From Mycolicibacter sinensis (GTDB lineage: Bacteria; Actinomycetota; Actinomycetes; Mycobacteriales; Mycobacteriaceae): a stretch of 64,000 nt of DNA. The stretch lies in contig NZ_LZJK01000040.1 of the NCBI RefSeq assembly GCF_001667945.1, positions 1 through 64,000 of the forward strand, given 5' to 3'. Shown here piece after piece: positions 39,472-48,450 of this stretch; position 1 is the first letter of the stretch, and each line of letters opens with the position of its first letter. The position numbers and the translations under genes are program-made. The notes under the pieces are model-generated. The model did no database searches, was not told the DNA's origin, and worked only from the letters and a program-made list of their open reading frames with translations.

Positions 39472-40407
39472 ATGGGCAGGATCTACGACAACGTCGCCGA
39501 ACTGGTCGGGCACACCCCGCTCGTGCGGCTCAATCGACTGACCGACGGCCTCGACGCCCAGGTCGTGGCCAAGCTGGAGTTCTACAACCCCGCCAGCAGC
39601 GTCAAAGACCGGATCGGGGTGGCGATCATCGACGCCGCCGAGCGCTCCGGTGAGCTGCGGCCCGGCGGAACGATCGTCGAAGCCACCAGCGGCAACACCG
39701 GCATCGCGCTGGCGATGGTCGGTGCGGCGCGCGGCTACAAGGTGATCCTCACCATGCCGGACACGATGTCCACCGAACGCCGGGTGATGCTTCGCGCCTT
39801 CGGCGCCGAAATCGTGTTGACGCCCGGCTCCGAGGGGATGTCCGGCGCGGTGGCCAAGGCCAAGCAGATCATCGCCGAGACCGACAACGCCGTCGCCGCC
39901 GATCAGTTCGCCAACCCCGCCAACCCGCAGATCCATGCGACGACGACCGCCGAGGAGATCTGGTCGGACACCGCAGGCGCCGTCGACATCTTCGTCGCCG
40001 GCATCGGCACCGGTGGCACGCTGACCGGCGTGGGCCACGCCCTCAAGGCACGCAAGCCCGAGGTCAGCATCGTCGGGGTCGAGCCGAAAGACTCCCCGAT
40101 CCTCAACGGCGGCGACCCCGGACCCCACAAGCTCCAGGGCCTCGGACCGAATTTCGTGCCTGAGGTGCTCGACCGGGAGGTCTACGACGAGATCATCGAT
40201 GTCACGTTCGAGGACGCCATCCAGGTCGCCCGCGAGCTCGGCACCGCCGAGGGCATCCTCGGTGGCATCTCTGCGGGCGCAAACGTCTGGGCCGCATTGG
40301 AATTGGCCAAACGCCCGGAAAATGCCGGCAAACTCATCGTCGTAGTCATCCCCGACTTCGGCGAACGCTACATCTCGACCCCGCTGTTCGAGCACATCAG
40401 GGAATAA
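39472..40407 (+). CDS. cysK: Cysteine synthase A (O-acetylserine sulfhydrylase)
   Basis: A 311-residue PLP enzyme that makes cysteine from O-acetylserine and sulfide. The PLP lysine is in [11 protein letters not shown], the substrate loop is TSGNTG, and GVGTGG-type [11 protein letters not shown] binds the cofactor phosphate. Near the C-terminus is [15 protein letters not shown]. cysE follows after nine bases, so the two make the cysteine synthase complex. In M. tuberculosis the equivalent pair (cysK1-cysE, Rv2334-Rv2335) lies elsewhere, so this pair is relocated or an independent copy. Start ATG 39472. Confidence 0.94.
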   Translation: MGRIYDNVAELVGHTPLVRLNRLTDGLDAQVVAKLEFYNPASSVKDRIGVAIIDAAERSGELRPGGTIVEATSGNTGIALAMVGAARGYKVILTMPDTMSTERRVMLRAFGAEIVLTPGSEGMSGAVAKAKQIIAETDNAVAADQFANPANPQIHATTTAEEIWSDTAGAVDIFVAGIGTGGTLTGVGHALKARKPEVSIVGVEPKDSPILNGGDPGPHKLQGLGPNFVPEVLDREVYDEIIDVTFEDAIQVARELGTAEGILGGISAGANVWAALELAKRPENAGKLIVVVIPDFGERYISTPLFEHIRE

Positions 40408-40416
40408 TCACACACC

Positions 40417-41001
40417 ATGAGCCTGCTATCGGCTGTACGCGAAGACCTGCGCAACGCGCGGGCGCATGACCCGGCGGCACGCGGGGATGTCGAGAATGCC
40501 TTGGTCTACTCCGGTCTGCACGCCATCTGGTCACACCGTGTGGCACACCGGCTTTGGCACCGCCCGGCTCTCCGCGGCGCCGCCCGGCTGCTCTCCCAGG
40601 TCACCCGCCTGGTCACCGGGATCGAAATCCATCCGGGTGCCACCATCGGCCGGCGGTTCTTCATCGACCACGGGATGGGCGTCGTGATCGGCGAGACCAC
40701 CGAGATCGGCGACGACGTGATGCTCTATCACGGGGTGACGCTGGGCGGCCGCTCCCTGAACAAAGGCAAGCGCCACCCGACGGTGGGCAACCGGGTGACC
40801 ATCGGTGCCGGTGCAAAAGTGCTGGGGCCCTTACGTATCGGCGATGACTCCGCGATCGGCGCCAATGCCGTCATCACCCATGACGTGCCGGCGAATTCGA
40901 TCGCCACCGGCATCCCCGCGGTGGTGCGCGCCCGCACCGAAAACCAGCGCGAGCCGGGCGTCGACCCGACCTCCTACATCGACCCGGCAATGTACATCTG
41001 A
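40417..41001 (+). CDS. cysE: Serine O-acetyltransferase
   Basis: A 194-residue hexapeptide-repeat acetyltransferase that makes O-acetylserine for CysK. The left-handed beta helix runs through [44 protein letters not shown] and [25 protein letters not shown]. The catalytic His is in HGMG. The protein is of the short actinobacterial type with a small N-terminal helical domain. Its last residues are PAMYI; the terminal isoleucine is the residue that enters the CysK active site in the cysteine synthase complex. It is the second gene of the cysK-cysE operon. Confidence 0.95.
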   Translation: MSLLSAVREDLRNARAHDPAARGDVENALVYSGLHAIWSHRVAHRLWHRPALRGAARLLSQVTRLVTGIEIHPGATIGRRFFIDHGMGVVIGETTEIGDDVMLYHGVTLGGRSLNKGKRHPTVGNRVTIGAGAKVLGPLRIGDDSAIGANAVITHDVPANSIATGIPAVVRARTENQREPGVDPTSYIDPAMYI

Positions 41002-41024
41002 CCTTGCCCGCCCCGCCACCAGGT

Positions 41025-41040
41025 GGCAAGCTTGCTTGCC
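41025..41040. promoter_or_regulatory. Palindrome abutting the XRE-cupin regulator start
   Basis: GGCAAG (41025-41030), CTTG, CTTGCC (41035-41040) is a perfect six-base-arm dyad that ends immediately before the ATG at 41041. A repressor bound here would block transcription start or ribosome loading, so autoregulation by the HTH protein is plausible. It also contains the AGGTGGCAA word found upstream of the flavoprotein operon. Confidence 0.45.
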
Positions 41041-41616
41041 ATGTCGGCAAACGACGAGGAAAGCAGCGTCGACCTGCGGGTGCGGCGACGGCTGCGTGAG
41101 CTGCGCACCCAGCAGGGCCTGACGCTGGAGGACGTGGCCACCCGCGCCCGCATCGACGTCTCCACGCTGAGCCGGCTGGAGTCCGGCAAGCGGCGCCTGG
41201 CGTTGGATCATCTGCCCAGGCTGGCCGAGGCCCTCGCGGTCAGCACCGACGAATTGCTGCGTGCCCCCGAACGCCCCGACCCGCGGGTGCGCGGCGCCTC
41301 CCAGACCCACCACGGCATCACCTACTGGCCGCTGACCCGGCACGGTCCGGCCGGTGGCCTGCATGCCTTCAAGATCCGGGTCAGCGTGCGGCGCCGCCGC
41401 CCCGCGCAGTTACCGGTGCACCAGGGCCACGAGTGGATGTACGTGCTGTCCGGCCGCCTGCGGCTGGTGCTCGGCGACGACGATTTCCTGATCGGGCCGG
41501 GCGAGGCGGTCGAATTCTCCACCTGGACCCCGCACTGGTTCGCCGCGGTCGACGGGCCGGCCGAGGCGATCATGATCTTCGGCGCCCACGGCGAACGGGT
41601 GCACCTGCACGACTGA
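41041..41616 (+). CDS. XRE-family regulator with C-terminal cupin domain
   Basis: A 191-residue HTH-cupin regulator. The XRE helix-turn-helix spans about residues 12-66 (RRRLRELRTQQGLTLEDVA, then DVSTLSRLESGKRRL). The cupin domain spans about 110-185 (LPVHQGHEWMYVLSGRLRL, IGPGEAVEFSTWTPHWF), with histidines placed to bind metal or ligand. Proteins of this build often sense a small metabolite and control neighbouring genes. An in-frame GTG at 41023 would add six residues but would place the palindrome inside the gene. It lies 39 bases after cysE, and the next gene is convergent. Confidence 0.87.
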   Translation: MSANDEESSVDLRVRRRLRELRTQQGLTLEDVATRARIDVSTLSRLESGKRRLALDHLPRLAEALAVSTDELLRAPERPDPRVRGASQTHHGITYWPLTRHGPAGGLHAFKIRVSVRRRRPAQLPVHQGHEWMYVLSGRLRLVLGDDDFLIGPGEAVEFSTWTPHWFAAVDGPAEAIMIFGAHGERVHLHD

Positions 41617-41622
41617 GGCGCC

Positions 41623-42741
41623 CTAGAGGTAGGCGGTCTGGTTCACCAACCGCACCGACGCAGGACCGTCGCCGAAGAACTCGGCGATGCTCAACGACGC
41701 CAGATCCAGGTGCAGCCGGTAGAGGATCGCCGGGCCGGCGTCCAGCGCCAGCCGCAGCAGGGTCTTGATCGGCGTCACATGCGAGACCACCAACACGGTG
41801 GTGCCGCCGTGCGCGGCGATGATCCGGTCGCGCGCCCGCGTCACCCGCTTTTGCACCGCGTCGAAACTCTCCCCCTCCGGCGGCCGCGTGGAGGTGTCCT
41901 TGAGCCAGCGCCGGTGCAGGTCGGGATCGCGGGCGGCCGCCTCGGCGAAGGTCAGGCCCTCCCAGGCCCCGAAGTCGGTTTCGGTCAGGTCCTCATCGAC
42001 GGTCACGTCCAGGTGCAGCAGCTTCGCCGCCGCGGTGGCCGTGTCATAGCAGCGCTGCAGCGGCGAACTGATCACCGCGGCGATGCCCCCGCGCTCGGCG
42101 AGATAGCGCGCCGCCGCGTCGGCCTGTGCCCGGCCGATCTCGGTCAGCGGCGGGTTGCCCCGCCCGGAGTAACGCCGCTGCACCGACAGTTCGGTCTGCC
42201 CGTGCCGCAGCAGCAGCAGGCGGGTGGGCGTGCCGGTCGCGCCTGTCCAGCCGGGTGCCGTTGGCGCCGCAGGCTTCTCGGCTTCCTCTCGGTCCACTTC
42301 CGCGGGTTCGGCCAGGGCCAGCTCCTGAACGGCCGGTGCGGCCGCCGCATCCATCGCCTGGTTGGCCAGCCGGTCGGCGTACGAGTTCTTCTCCCGCGGA
42401 ATCCAGCTGTAGCGGACGTGGTCGAATTTCGCGGCCAATTCACGGGCCTGCCGGTGCAGCGGGATCAGGTCCGGGTGCTTGACCTTCCACCGGCCGGCCA
42501 TCTGTTCGACGACCAGCTTGGAGTCCATGAACACCGCGACCTCGGCGGCGCCCAACCGTGCCGCCTCGGTCAAACCGGCGACCAGGCCACGGTATTCGGC
42601 CACGTTGTTGGTGGCCACGCCGATCGACTCCCTGGCTTCGGCCAGCACCTCGGCGCGATCCGCGGACCACACCACCGTTCCGTATCCGGCCGGGCCCGGA
42701 TTACCGCGCGACCCGCCGTCGGCTTCAACAATGACCTTCAT
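41623..42741 (-). CDS. RNase HI - acid phosphatase fusion
   Basis: A 372-residue two-domain protein (Rv2228c homologue). Residues 1-135 are RNase HI with the active-site acids Asp8 (VEADGG), Glu49 (NNVAEYRGL), Asp73 (FMDSKLVV) and Asp123 (YADRLAN). Residues about 172-372 are a histidine phosphatase of the CobC/alpha-ribazole phosphatase kind, with RHG at His180 (LLLLRHGQTE) and SSPLQRCYDTA. The first domain removes RNA from RNA-DNA hybrids. The second can act as the alpha-ribazole phosphatase of the cobalamin pathway, matching cobT/cobS upstream in this window. It ends the minus-strand trio nif3 - zinc ribbon - RNase H. Confidence 0.94.
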   Translation of the reverse strand: MKVIVEADGGSRGNPGPAGYGTVVWSADRAEVLAEARESIGVATNNVAEYRGLVAGLTEAARLGAAEVAVFMDSKLVVEQMAGRWKVKHPDLIPLHRQARELAAKFDHVRYSWIPREKNSYADRLANQAMDAAAAPAVQELALAEPAEVDREEAEKPAAPTAPGWTGATGTPTRLLLLRHGQTELSVQRRYSGRGNPPLTEIGRAQADAAARYLAERGGIAAVISSPLQRCYDTATAAAKLLHLDVTVDEDLTETDFGAWEGLTFAEAAARDPDLHRRWLKDTSTRPPEGESFDAVQKRVTRARDRIIAAHGGTTVLVVSHVTPIKTLLRLALDAGPAILYRLHLDLASLSIAEFFGDGPASVRLVNQTAYL

Positions 42742-42750
42742 CCGCGCGTA

Positions 42751-43485
42751 CTAACCGAAGTCCTTGACCCGCAACAGGATCGCACCGCACTCCGGACAGC
42801 GCAGCACCTCCTCCGGCGGAGCCGCAGAGATCCGCGCCAGCTCGCCGCGGTCGATCTCGATCCGGCAGGCCCCGCACTGCCCGCCCCGCAGCGGTCCGGC
42901 GCCGACGCCGCCGGATGCCCGCTGCCGCTCATAGAGTGCCAGCAGCTCGGCGTCGATCGCGGCGGCCAGCTCGTCCCGGCTCGCTGCACGCTGGGCACGG
43001 GTGGTCTGGAGCTCGGCCGACGCGGTGTCCAACGTCTGCTGCACCCGGGCCAGGTCGGCGGCGAGTCCGTCGACCGCAGCCGACTCGGCGCTCGCCTGGG
43101 CCTGCAGCTGCTCACGCTGTTCGAGCAGCTCCAGCAGCGAGTCCTCCAGGCTGGCCTGCCGCCGCTGCAGCGTCTCCAGCTCGTGCTGCAGGTCGACGAC
43201 CTGCTTGGCGTTGGTCTGCCCCGAGTCCAGCAGGGCGCGGTCGCGGTCCTCCCGCTGGCGCACCGCGTCGATCTCCGCTTCGAAGCGGGCGGCTTGGCCG
43301 TCCAAGTCCTCCAGCGCCAGCTGCAGCGCCGCCAGCCGGTCGGATGCGGCCGTGTGATCGGCCTGGATGCGCTGCAGGTCCTGCTGCTCGGGAAGATGAC
43401 CGGCCCGATGCGCGATCCGGGCCAGCTCAGCATCCAGCTCCGACAACTCCAGAAGCGAGCGTTGCTGTGCCACTTCAGCTTTCAT
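42751..43485 (-). CDS. Coiled-coil zinc-ribbon protein (C4-type)
   Basis: A 244-residue protein made of a long coiled coil (about residues 5-170) and a C-terminal zinc ribbon. The zinc ligands are CGACRIEID and [10 protein letters not shown]. This is the actinobacterial C4-type zinc-ribbon family (Rv2229c), whose role is unknown; an RNA- or nucleic-acid-related function is only a guess from its neighbour RNase H. The ATG at 43485 overlaps the upstream gene's stop by four bases (ATGA). The open frame upstream to 43599 lies within the Nif3 gene. Confidence 0.88.
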   Translation of the reverse strand: MKAEVAQQRSLLELSELDAELARIAHRAGHLPEQQDLQRIQADHTAASDRLAALQLALEDLDGQAARFEAEIDAVRQREDRDRALLDSGQTNAKQVVDLQHELETLQRRQASLEDSLLELLEQREQLQAQASAESAAVDGLAADLARVQQTLDTASAELQTTRAQRAASRDELAAAIDAELLALYERQRASGGVGAGPLRGGQCGACRIEIDRGELARISAAPPEEVLRCPECGAILLRVKDFG

Positions 43486-44615
43486 CGTCGGTCTCCTTCG
43501 CACGCGAGGTTCCAGGGGTCGGTGCGCAGCCCGCTGACGCGTACCGGCAGGGCCGCACCGAAGTGCGAACGGAGCACCTCGGCGGCTTGCGCGCACCACG
43601 GGTATTCACTGGCCCAGTGCGCCACATCGACCAGCGCCACCGCCGACCGGCGGGAGTGCTCGTCGGCCGGGTGGTGGCGTAGATCGGCGGTGACGTAAGC
43701 CTGGGCGCCGGCCGCGGCCGCCGCAGCCAGCAGTGAGTCCCCGGCGCCGCCGCAGACCGCGACCCGCGACACCGGCAGGTCCGGATCCCCGGAGGCGCGC
43801 ACCCCCCAGGAGGTCGCTGGCAGCCCGGCGGCAACGCGGGCGACGAAGGCGCTCAGCGGCTCCGGCGCCGGCAGGGTGCCGATCCGGCCGATCCCGACTC
43901 CGGCGGGCAGCGGCTGCAGGGCGAAGACGTCATACGCGGGCTCCTCATACGGATGTGCCGCCAGCAGCGCCGAGCGGACCTGCGCGCGGGCCCGGGCCGG
44001 GGCCACCACCTCGACCCGGTCCTCGGTGACGCGCTCCACCGCGCCCACCCGGCCGATCGTCGGCGCCGCCCCGTCGCCCGGGAGGAACTGCCCGGTGCCC
44101 GTCACGCTCCAGCTGCACTGTGCGTAGTCGCCGATATGACCGGCGCCGGCCGCGAACACCGCGGCCCGCACCGCCTCGGCATGCTCGACGGGGGTGTAGA
44201 TCACCCACTTGTCGGTGTCGGGATTTCGCGCGGCCGGGTCCAGCACGGCGTCCACGGTCAGCCCAAGCGCGTCCGCCAGCGCATCCGACACCCCCGGGGC
44301 GGCCGCGTCGGCATTGGTATGGGCGGTGAACAGGGCACGTCCGGAACGGATCAGCCGGTGTATCAGGGAACCCTTGGGCGTGCTCGCCGCCACCGTGTCC
44401 ACCCCCCGCAGCAGCAGCGGGTGATGGGCCAACAGCAGGCCGTTCTCGGGGACCTCGTCGACCACCGCCGCCGTCGCGTCGACGGCGACCGTCACCGAAC
44501 TCACCACGTCGTCGGGGTCGCCGCACACCAGGCCGACTGAATCCCAGGAGTGGGCCAGTTCCGGCGGGTAGGCGGCATCCAGCACGTCGATGACATCAGC
44601 CAGCCGCGCGGTCAC
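43482..44615 (-). CDS. Nif3-like dinuclear metal centre protein
   Basis: A 377-residue Nif3/DUF34 protein. It begins [26 protein letters not shown]. It has the metal-binding [15 protein letters not shown] and [19 protein letters not shown], and near the C-terminus [15 protein letters not shown]. The central part holds the PII-like insertion domain typical of longer members. The family binds two metals and its activity is debated (annotated as GTP cyclohydrolase type 2). The GTG at 44615 is used; the open frame upstream to 45803 is antisense of ptkA and ptpA. The next gene in the order of M. tuberculosis, cobC, is missing. Confidence 0.92.
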   Translation of the reverse strand: MTARLADVIDVLDAAYPPELAHSWDSVGLVCGDPDDVVSSVTVAVDATAAVVDEVPENGLLLAHHPLLLRGVDTVAASTPKGSLIHRLIRSGRALFTAHTNADAAAPGVSDALADALGLTVDAVLDPAARNPDTDKWVIYTPVEHAEAVRAAVFAAGAGHIGDYAQCSWSVTGTGQFLPGDGAAPTIGRVGAVERVTEDRVEVVAPARARAQVRSALLAAHPYEEPAYDVFALQPLPAGVGIGRIGTLPAPEPLSAFVARVAAGLPATSWGVRASGDPDLPVSRVAVCGGAGDSLLAAAAAAGAQAYVTADLRHHPADEHSRRSAVALVDVAHWASEYPWCAQAAEVLRSHFGAALPVRVSGLRTDPWNLACEGDRR

Positions 44616-44677
44616 ACTCCAAGACAGTAGTGCGCCACCCGGCGGGCCCGCCGCGCACGTCGGGGACAATGGGCCCC

Positions 44678-45340
44678 GTGACGCGCACGACCACTGCCAC
44701 CGCCGAACTGGTGATCTTCGACCTGGACGGCACCTTGACCGACTCCGCGGCCGGGATCGTCGCCAGCTTCCGCCACGCGCTGGATCACATCGGCGCGCCG
44801 GTGCCCGACGGTGATCTGGCCCAGCGGCTCGTCGGCCCGCCGATGCACCACACACTGGCCGCCATGAGCCTCGGCGAGCAGACCGAAGCGGCGATCGCCG
44901 CCTACCGGGCCGACTACACCAGCCGCGGCTGGTTGATGAACACCGTGTTCGACGGCGTCGCCGCGCTGCTGGCCGACCTGCGGGCCGCCGGGGTCCGGTT
45001 GGCGGTGGCCACCTCCAAAGTCGAGTCGACCGCGCGCAAGATCCTGGCCCACTTCGGGCTTGACGGGTTTTTCGAGGTCGTCGCCGGCGCCAGCGCCGAC
45101 GGCGCCCGGGCGGCCAAGTCCGAGGTGCTGGCCCACGCGCTGCACCAACTGGGCCCGCTGCCCGACCGGGTGGTGATGGTGGGCGACCGGCGTCACGACG
45201 TGGACGGCGCGGCGGCCCACGGTATTGACACCGTGCTGGTCGGCTGGGGCTACGGCCAGTCCGATTACGACGACACCGAGACCGGCCCGTTCTCCCGCGT
45301 TCAGACCGTCGCCGAGCTGCGGGAGGTGCTCGGTGTCTGA
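44678..45340 (+). CDS. ptkA: HAD-superfamily hydrolase, PtkA homologue
   Basis: A 220-residue HAD protein with the nucleophile motif [15 protein letters not shown] and motif [10 protein letters not shown]. It also has a lysine before [12 protein letters not shown] and motif [17 protein letters not shown]. tuberculosis PtkA (Rv2232), reported as a tyrosine kinase acting on PtpA, has a longer N-terminal extension; here little room exists for one. The GTG at 44678 has GGGGA 11 bases upstream; an ATG at 44669 would add three residues. It overlaps ptpA by eight bases. By sequence alone, phosphoglycolate-phosphatase-like activity is equally possible. Confidence 0.87.
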   Translation: MTRTTTATAELVIFDLDGTLTDSAAGIVASFRHALDHIGAPVPDGDLAQRLVGPPMHHTLAAMSLGEQTEAAIAAYRADYTSRGWLMNTVFDGVAALLADLRAAGVRLAVATSKVESTARKILAHFGLDGFFEVVAGASADGARAAKSEVLAHALHQLGPLPDRVVMVGDRRHDVDGAAAHGIDTVLVGWGYGQSDYDDTETGPFSRVQTVAELREVLGV

Positions 45341-45827
45341 ACCGGCGCTGCATGTCACGTTCGTCTGCACCGGCAACATCTGCCGCTCCCCGATGGCCGA
45401 GAAGATGTTCGCCCACCAGCTCGCCCAGCGCGGTCTGAGTGAGCTGGTGCGGGTGACCAGCGCCGGCACCGCGGACTGGCATGTCGGCAAGGGCGCCGAC
45501 GAGCGCACCAACCGGGTGCTGCGCGACAACGGCTATCCGGTGGACCACCGCGCCGCCCAGGTCGGCGCCGACCACATGGCGGCCGATCTGGTGGTGGCGC
45601 TGGGGCGCAACCACGTCGGGCTGCTCCAGGGGCTGGGCATTCCGGCCGAGCGGATCCGGATGCTGCGGTCCTTCGATCCGCGCTCCGGGGCGGCGGTCCC
45701 CGACGTCGACGACCCGTATTACGGCGGTCACGACGACTTCCTGCAGGCGTTCACGGTGATCGCGGCCGCGCTGCCCGGCCTGCACGACTGGGTCGACGCA
45801 CAACTGGCGTCCGGCGAGGGCGGCTGA
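45333..45827 (+). CDS. ptpA: Low-molecular-weight protein tyrosine phosphatase (PtpA)
   Basis: A 164-residue LMW-PTP. The P-loop CTGNICRS places the nucleophile at Cys12 and the phosphate-binding arginine at Arg18. The general acid is Asp127 in DVDDPYYGG, with the two tyrosines that are PtkA targets in M. tuberculosis. In pathogens PtpA is exported and blocks phagosome acidification; whether that applies here is unknown. The start is GTG at 45333, overlapping ptkA, and its stop overlaps the SURF1 ATG by one base, giving a coupled trio. Confidence 0.94.
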   Translation: MSEPALHVTFVCTGNICRSPMAEKMFAHQLAQRGLSELVRVTSAGTADWHVGKGADERTNRVLRDNGYPVDHRAAQVGADHMAADLVVALGRNHVGLLQGLGIPAERIRMLRSFDPRSGAAVPDVDDPYYGGHDDFLQAFTVIAAALPGLHDWVDAQLASGEGG

Positions 45828-46666
45828 TGCGGCGCCTGGCCTTCCTCCTTCGCCCGAGCTGGCTGGCCCTGGCGTTGGTGGTGGTGGCCTTCGCCTATCT
45901 CTGCTTCACCGTGCTGGCGCCGTGGCAACTGGGCAAGAACACCGCCACCTCGCGCGCCAACAGCCAACTCGAGCGCGCGCTGACCGCGGAACCGGTGCCG
46001 CTGACAACGTTGCTGCCACACCAGGATTCGTCGGCACCCGATGCGCAGTGGCGGCCGGTCACCGCCACCGGGCGCTACCTCCCCGAGGCACAGGTGCTGG
46101 TGCGGTTACGGCTGGTCGACGGGGTACCGGCCGTCGAGGTGCTGACGCCGTTCGCGGTCCGGGGCGGGCCGACCGTACTGGTCAACCGCGGCTATGTGCG
46201 CACCGACGACGGCGGCACCCGGATGCCGCAGATTCCGCCGCCGCCGGACACCCAAGTCACGATCACGGGGCGGCTGCGGGATTCGCAGGCGCCGGCTAAG
46301 AATCCGTTCAGCGAGAACGGATTCCGCCAGGTGTACTCGATCAATACCGAGCAAATTGCGGCATTCACCAAGGTTCCGCTGACCGGCTCCTACCTGCAGC
46401 TGGTCGAGGACCAGCCGGGTGGGCTGGGGCTGATCGCGCTCCCGCGCCGCGATGCCGGGCCGTTCTTGTCCTACGGGATTCAGTGGATCGCGTTCGGGAT
46501 CCTGGCCCCGATCGGCCTGGGCTATTTCGCCTACGCCGAGGTGCGCGCCCGCCGGTCGGAGCGAGCCGACACCGGGTCCGATGCCGGTGCCGCCGCGGCC
46601 GACGAGCCCGCCCCGCCGATGACCGTCGAGCAGAAGCTGGCTGACCGGTACGGGCGCCGCCGCTGA
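45827..46666 (+). CDS. SURF1 family cytochrome oxidase assembly protein
   Basis: A 279-residue membrane protein with SURF1 layout: an N-terminal helix (about residues 10-30), a periplasmic domain with [14 protein letters not shown] and [15 protein letters not shown], and a second helix near residues 215-238 ([19 protein letters not shown]). SURF1 proteins deliver heme a to the aa3 oxidase, which connects with ctaC/ctaF at the start of the window. The ATG overlaps the ptpA stop. A charged cytoplasmic tail follows the second helix. Confidence 0.92.
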   Translation: MRRLAFLLRPSWLALALVVVAFAYLCFTVLAPWQLGKNTATSRANSQLERALTAEPVPLTTLLPHQDSSAPDAQWRPVTATGRYLPEAQVLVRLRLVDGVPAVEVLTPFAVRGGPTVLVNRGYVRTDDGGTRMPQIPPPPDTQVTITGRLRDSQAPAKNPFSENGFRQVYSINTEQIAAFTKVPLTGSYLQLVEDQPGGLGLIALPRRDAGPFLSYGIQWIAFGILAPIGLGYFAYAEVRARRSERADTGSDAGAAAADEPAPPMTVEQKLADRYGRRR

Positions 46667-46746
46667 GCCACTCGCTGTCAGAACCGCCCGAGTGCGGCGT
46701 ATTCGTCCCGGTATTCGGGCATACTCGCACCCATGGAGCAGCCCCG

Positions 46747-47556
46747 ATGAGACGGGCCACCAGAGTCGTCGACCTGCTGAATCCCGCGGCGATGCTGATG
46801 CCGGCCGCCAACGTGATCATGCAGCTCTCGCTGCCCGGCGTCGGCTACGGCGTGCAGGAGAGCCGGGTGGACAGCGGCAATGTCTACAAGCATCCGTTCA
46901 AGCGGGCCCGCACCACCGGCACCTACCTGGCGGTGGCGACCATCGGCACCGACCACGACCGGGAGGTCTACCGCGCTGCGGTGGACACCGCGCACCGGCA
47001 GGTGCGGTCCACGGCCGAAAGCCCGGTGCGCTACAACGCGTTAGACCCCGCGCTGCAGCTGTGGGTGGCGGCCTGCCTGTACCGCTACTTCGTCGACCAG
47101 CACGAGTTCCTGCACGGCCCGCTCGACGACGCCGCCGCCGATGCGGTCTACGCCGACGCCAAGAAGCTGGGCACCACCTTGCAGGTCCGCGATGAGATGT
47201 GGCCGAAGGACCGCGCGGCGTTCGACGAGTATTGGAAACGCTCGCTCGACGCGCTGCGCATCGATCCCCCGGTGCGTGAGCATCTGCACGGGGTGGCGTC
47301 GATGGTGTTCCTGCCTTGGCCACTGCGGCTGGCCGGCCCGCTCAACTTGTTCGCGACGACGGGGTTCTTGCCGCCGGAGTTTCGCCAGCTGATGCAGCTG
47401 GACTGGTCGGCGTCGCAGCAACGCCGGTTCGAATGGCTGCTGTCCGCGCTACGAGTGGCCGACCGGCTGATCCCCCACCAGGCATGGATATTGGGGTACC
47501 GGGCGTACCTGTGGGACATGCGTTTTCGGGCCCGCAACGGTATGCGCGTCGTCTGA
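46747..47556 (+). CDS. DUF2236 / MpaB-like oxygenase family protein
   Basis: A 269-residue helical protein of the DUF2236 family, which includes latex-clearing protein and fungal MpaB. Conserved features are the tract around [20 protein letters not shown], the Arg/His-containing [24 protein letters not shown], and [16 protein letters not shown]. These hold the putative heme-binding residues. The natural substrate is unknown (Rv2237 homologue). The ATG at 46747 is used. In M. tuberculosis cobD (Rv2236c) precedes this gene on the other strand; here only 80 bases separate it from SURF1. Confidence 0.86.
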   Translation: MRRATRVVDLLNPAAMLMPAANVIMQLSLPGVGYGVQESRVDSGNVYKHPFKRARTTGTYLAVATIGTDHDREVYRAAVDTAHRQVRSTAESPVRYNALDPALQLWVAACLYRYFVDQHEFLHGPLDDAAADAVYADAKKLGTTLQVRDEMWPKDRAAFDEYWKRSLDALRIDPPVREHLHGVASMVFLPWPLRLAGPLNLFATTGFLPPEFRQLMQLDWSASQQRRFEWLLSALRVADRLIPHQAWILGYRAYLWDMRFRARNGMRVV

Positions 47557-47584
47557 CCCGCCGGCACCATGCCATCCTGGGGAG

Positions 47585-48448
47585 ATGGTGAACATCGCGG
47601 GTGTGGGGATCTGGAGTGCGCCGCTGCGTTACGGCGATCAGGGCGAGGCCGCCGACGCGGCCGCCGAACTGGAGGAGTTGGGATTCGGAGCGCTGTGGAT
47701 TCCCGACGTCGGCGGTCCGGTGTTCGACGCGGTGCGCAATCTGCTGTCGGCCACCCGGCGAGCGGTCATCGCCACCGGCATCCTGAACCTGTGGATGCAC
47801 AGCCCGGCCGAGGTGGCGGCATCGTATGCAGCGCTGACCGCGGCCCACGGGGATCGATTCCTGCTCGGCATCGGTGTCAGCCACGCCCCGCTGGTAGACG
47901 CCGGCGATCCCGGGCGGTACCGGCGGCCGCTTCGCGCCATGAGCGAGTTTCTCGACGGGCTTGACACCGCCGACATCCCCGTCCCGGCCGAGTCCCGGGT
48001 ACTGGCGGCGCTGGGCCCGAAAATGCTGCAGCTGGCCGCCTCCCGCAGCCGCGGCGCCCACCCCTACCTGACCACCCCCGAGCACACCCAGTATGCGCGC
48101 GAACAGCTCGGTGCGGGCCCGTTGCTGCTGCCCGAGCAGACCGCGATCTTGTGCTCCAGCCGCGACGAAGCCCGCGCGATCGGCACCAAATGGCTGGGCA
48201 GCTACCTCGCGCTGCCCAACTACGCCAACAACCTGCTGCGGTCAGGTTTCTCCGAGGACGACATCGCGCAAGTCAGCGACCGGCTGTTCGACGCGATCAT
48301 CGCCTGGGGGACCCCGGAGGCCGTGCTCAGCCGGGTCGCCGAGCACCAGGCCGCCGGCGCCGACCACGTCTGCGTGCAGCTGTTGGATGCCGACCCGCGC
48401 GGGTTCCCGCGGGAGCAGTGGCGGCAGCTGGCGGCGGCGCTGGGCTGA
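47585..48448 (+). CDS. F420-dependent LLM-class oxidoreductase
   Basis: A 287-residue luciferase-like TIM-barrel protein of the mycobacterial F420 family resembling TIGR03620. It begins NIAGVGIWSAPLRYGD. It has GALWIPDVGG, VIATGILNLWMHSPAEVAA and DRFLLGIGVSHAPLV, and a C-terminal VCVQLLDADPRGFPREQW. The substrate cannot be predicted. It starts at ATG 47585, 28 bases after the MpaB-like gene, and the two may be cotranscribed. It converges on the fadD8-like gene with two bases between stops. Confidence 0.87.
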   Translation: MVNIAGVGIWSAPLRYGDQGEAADAAAELEELGFGALWIPDVGGPVFDAVRNLLSATRRAVIATGILNLWMHSPAEVAASYAALTAAHGDRFLLGIGVSHAPLVDAGDPGRYRRPLRAMSEFLDGLDTADIPVPAESRVLAALGPKMLQLAASRSRGAHPYLTTPEHTQYAREQLGAGPLLLPEQTAILCSSRDEARAIGTKWLGSYLALPNYANNLLRSGFSEDDIAQVSDRLFDAIIAWGTPEAVLSRVAEHQAAGADHVCVQLLDADPRGFPREQWRQLAAALG

Positions 48449-48450
48449 TC

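Noticed and set aside
44616..45803. Upstream extension of the Nif3-like ORF
   Set aside because: It is antisense to ptkA and ptpA; homology starts at [10 protein letters not shown].
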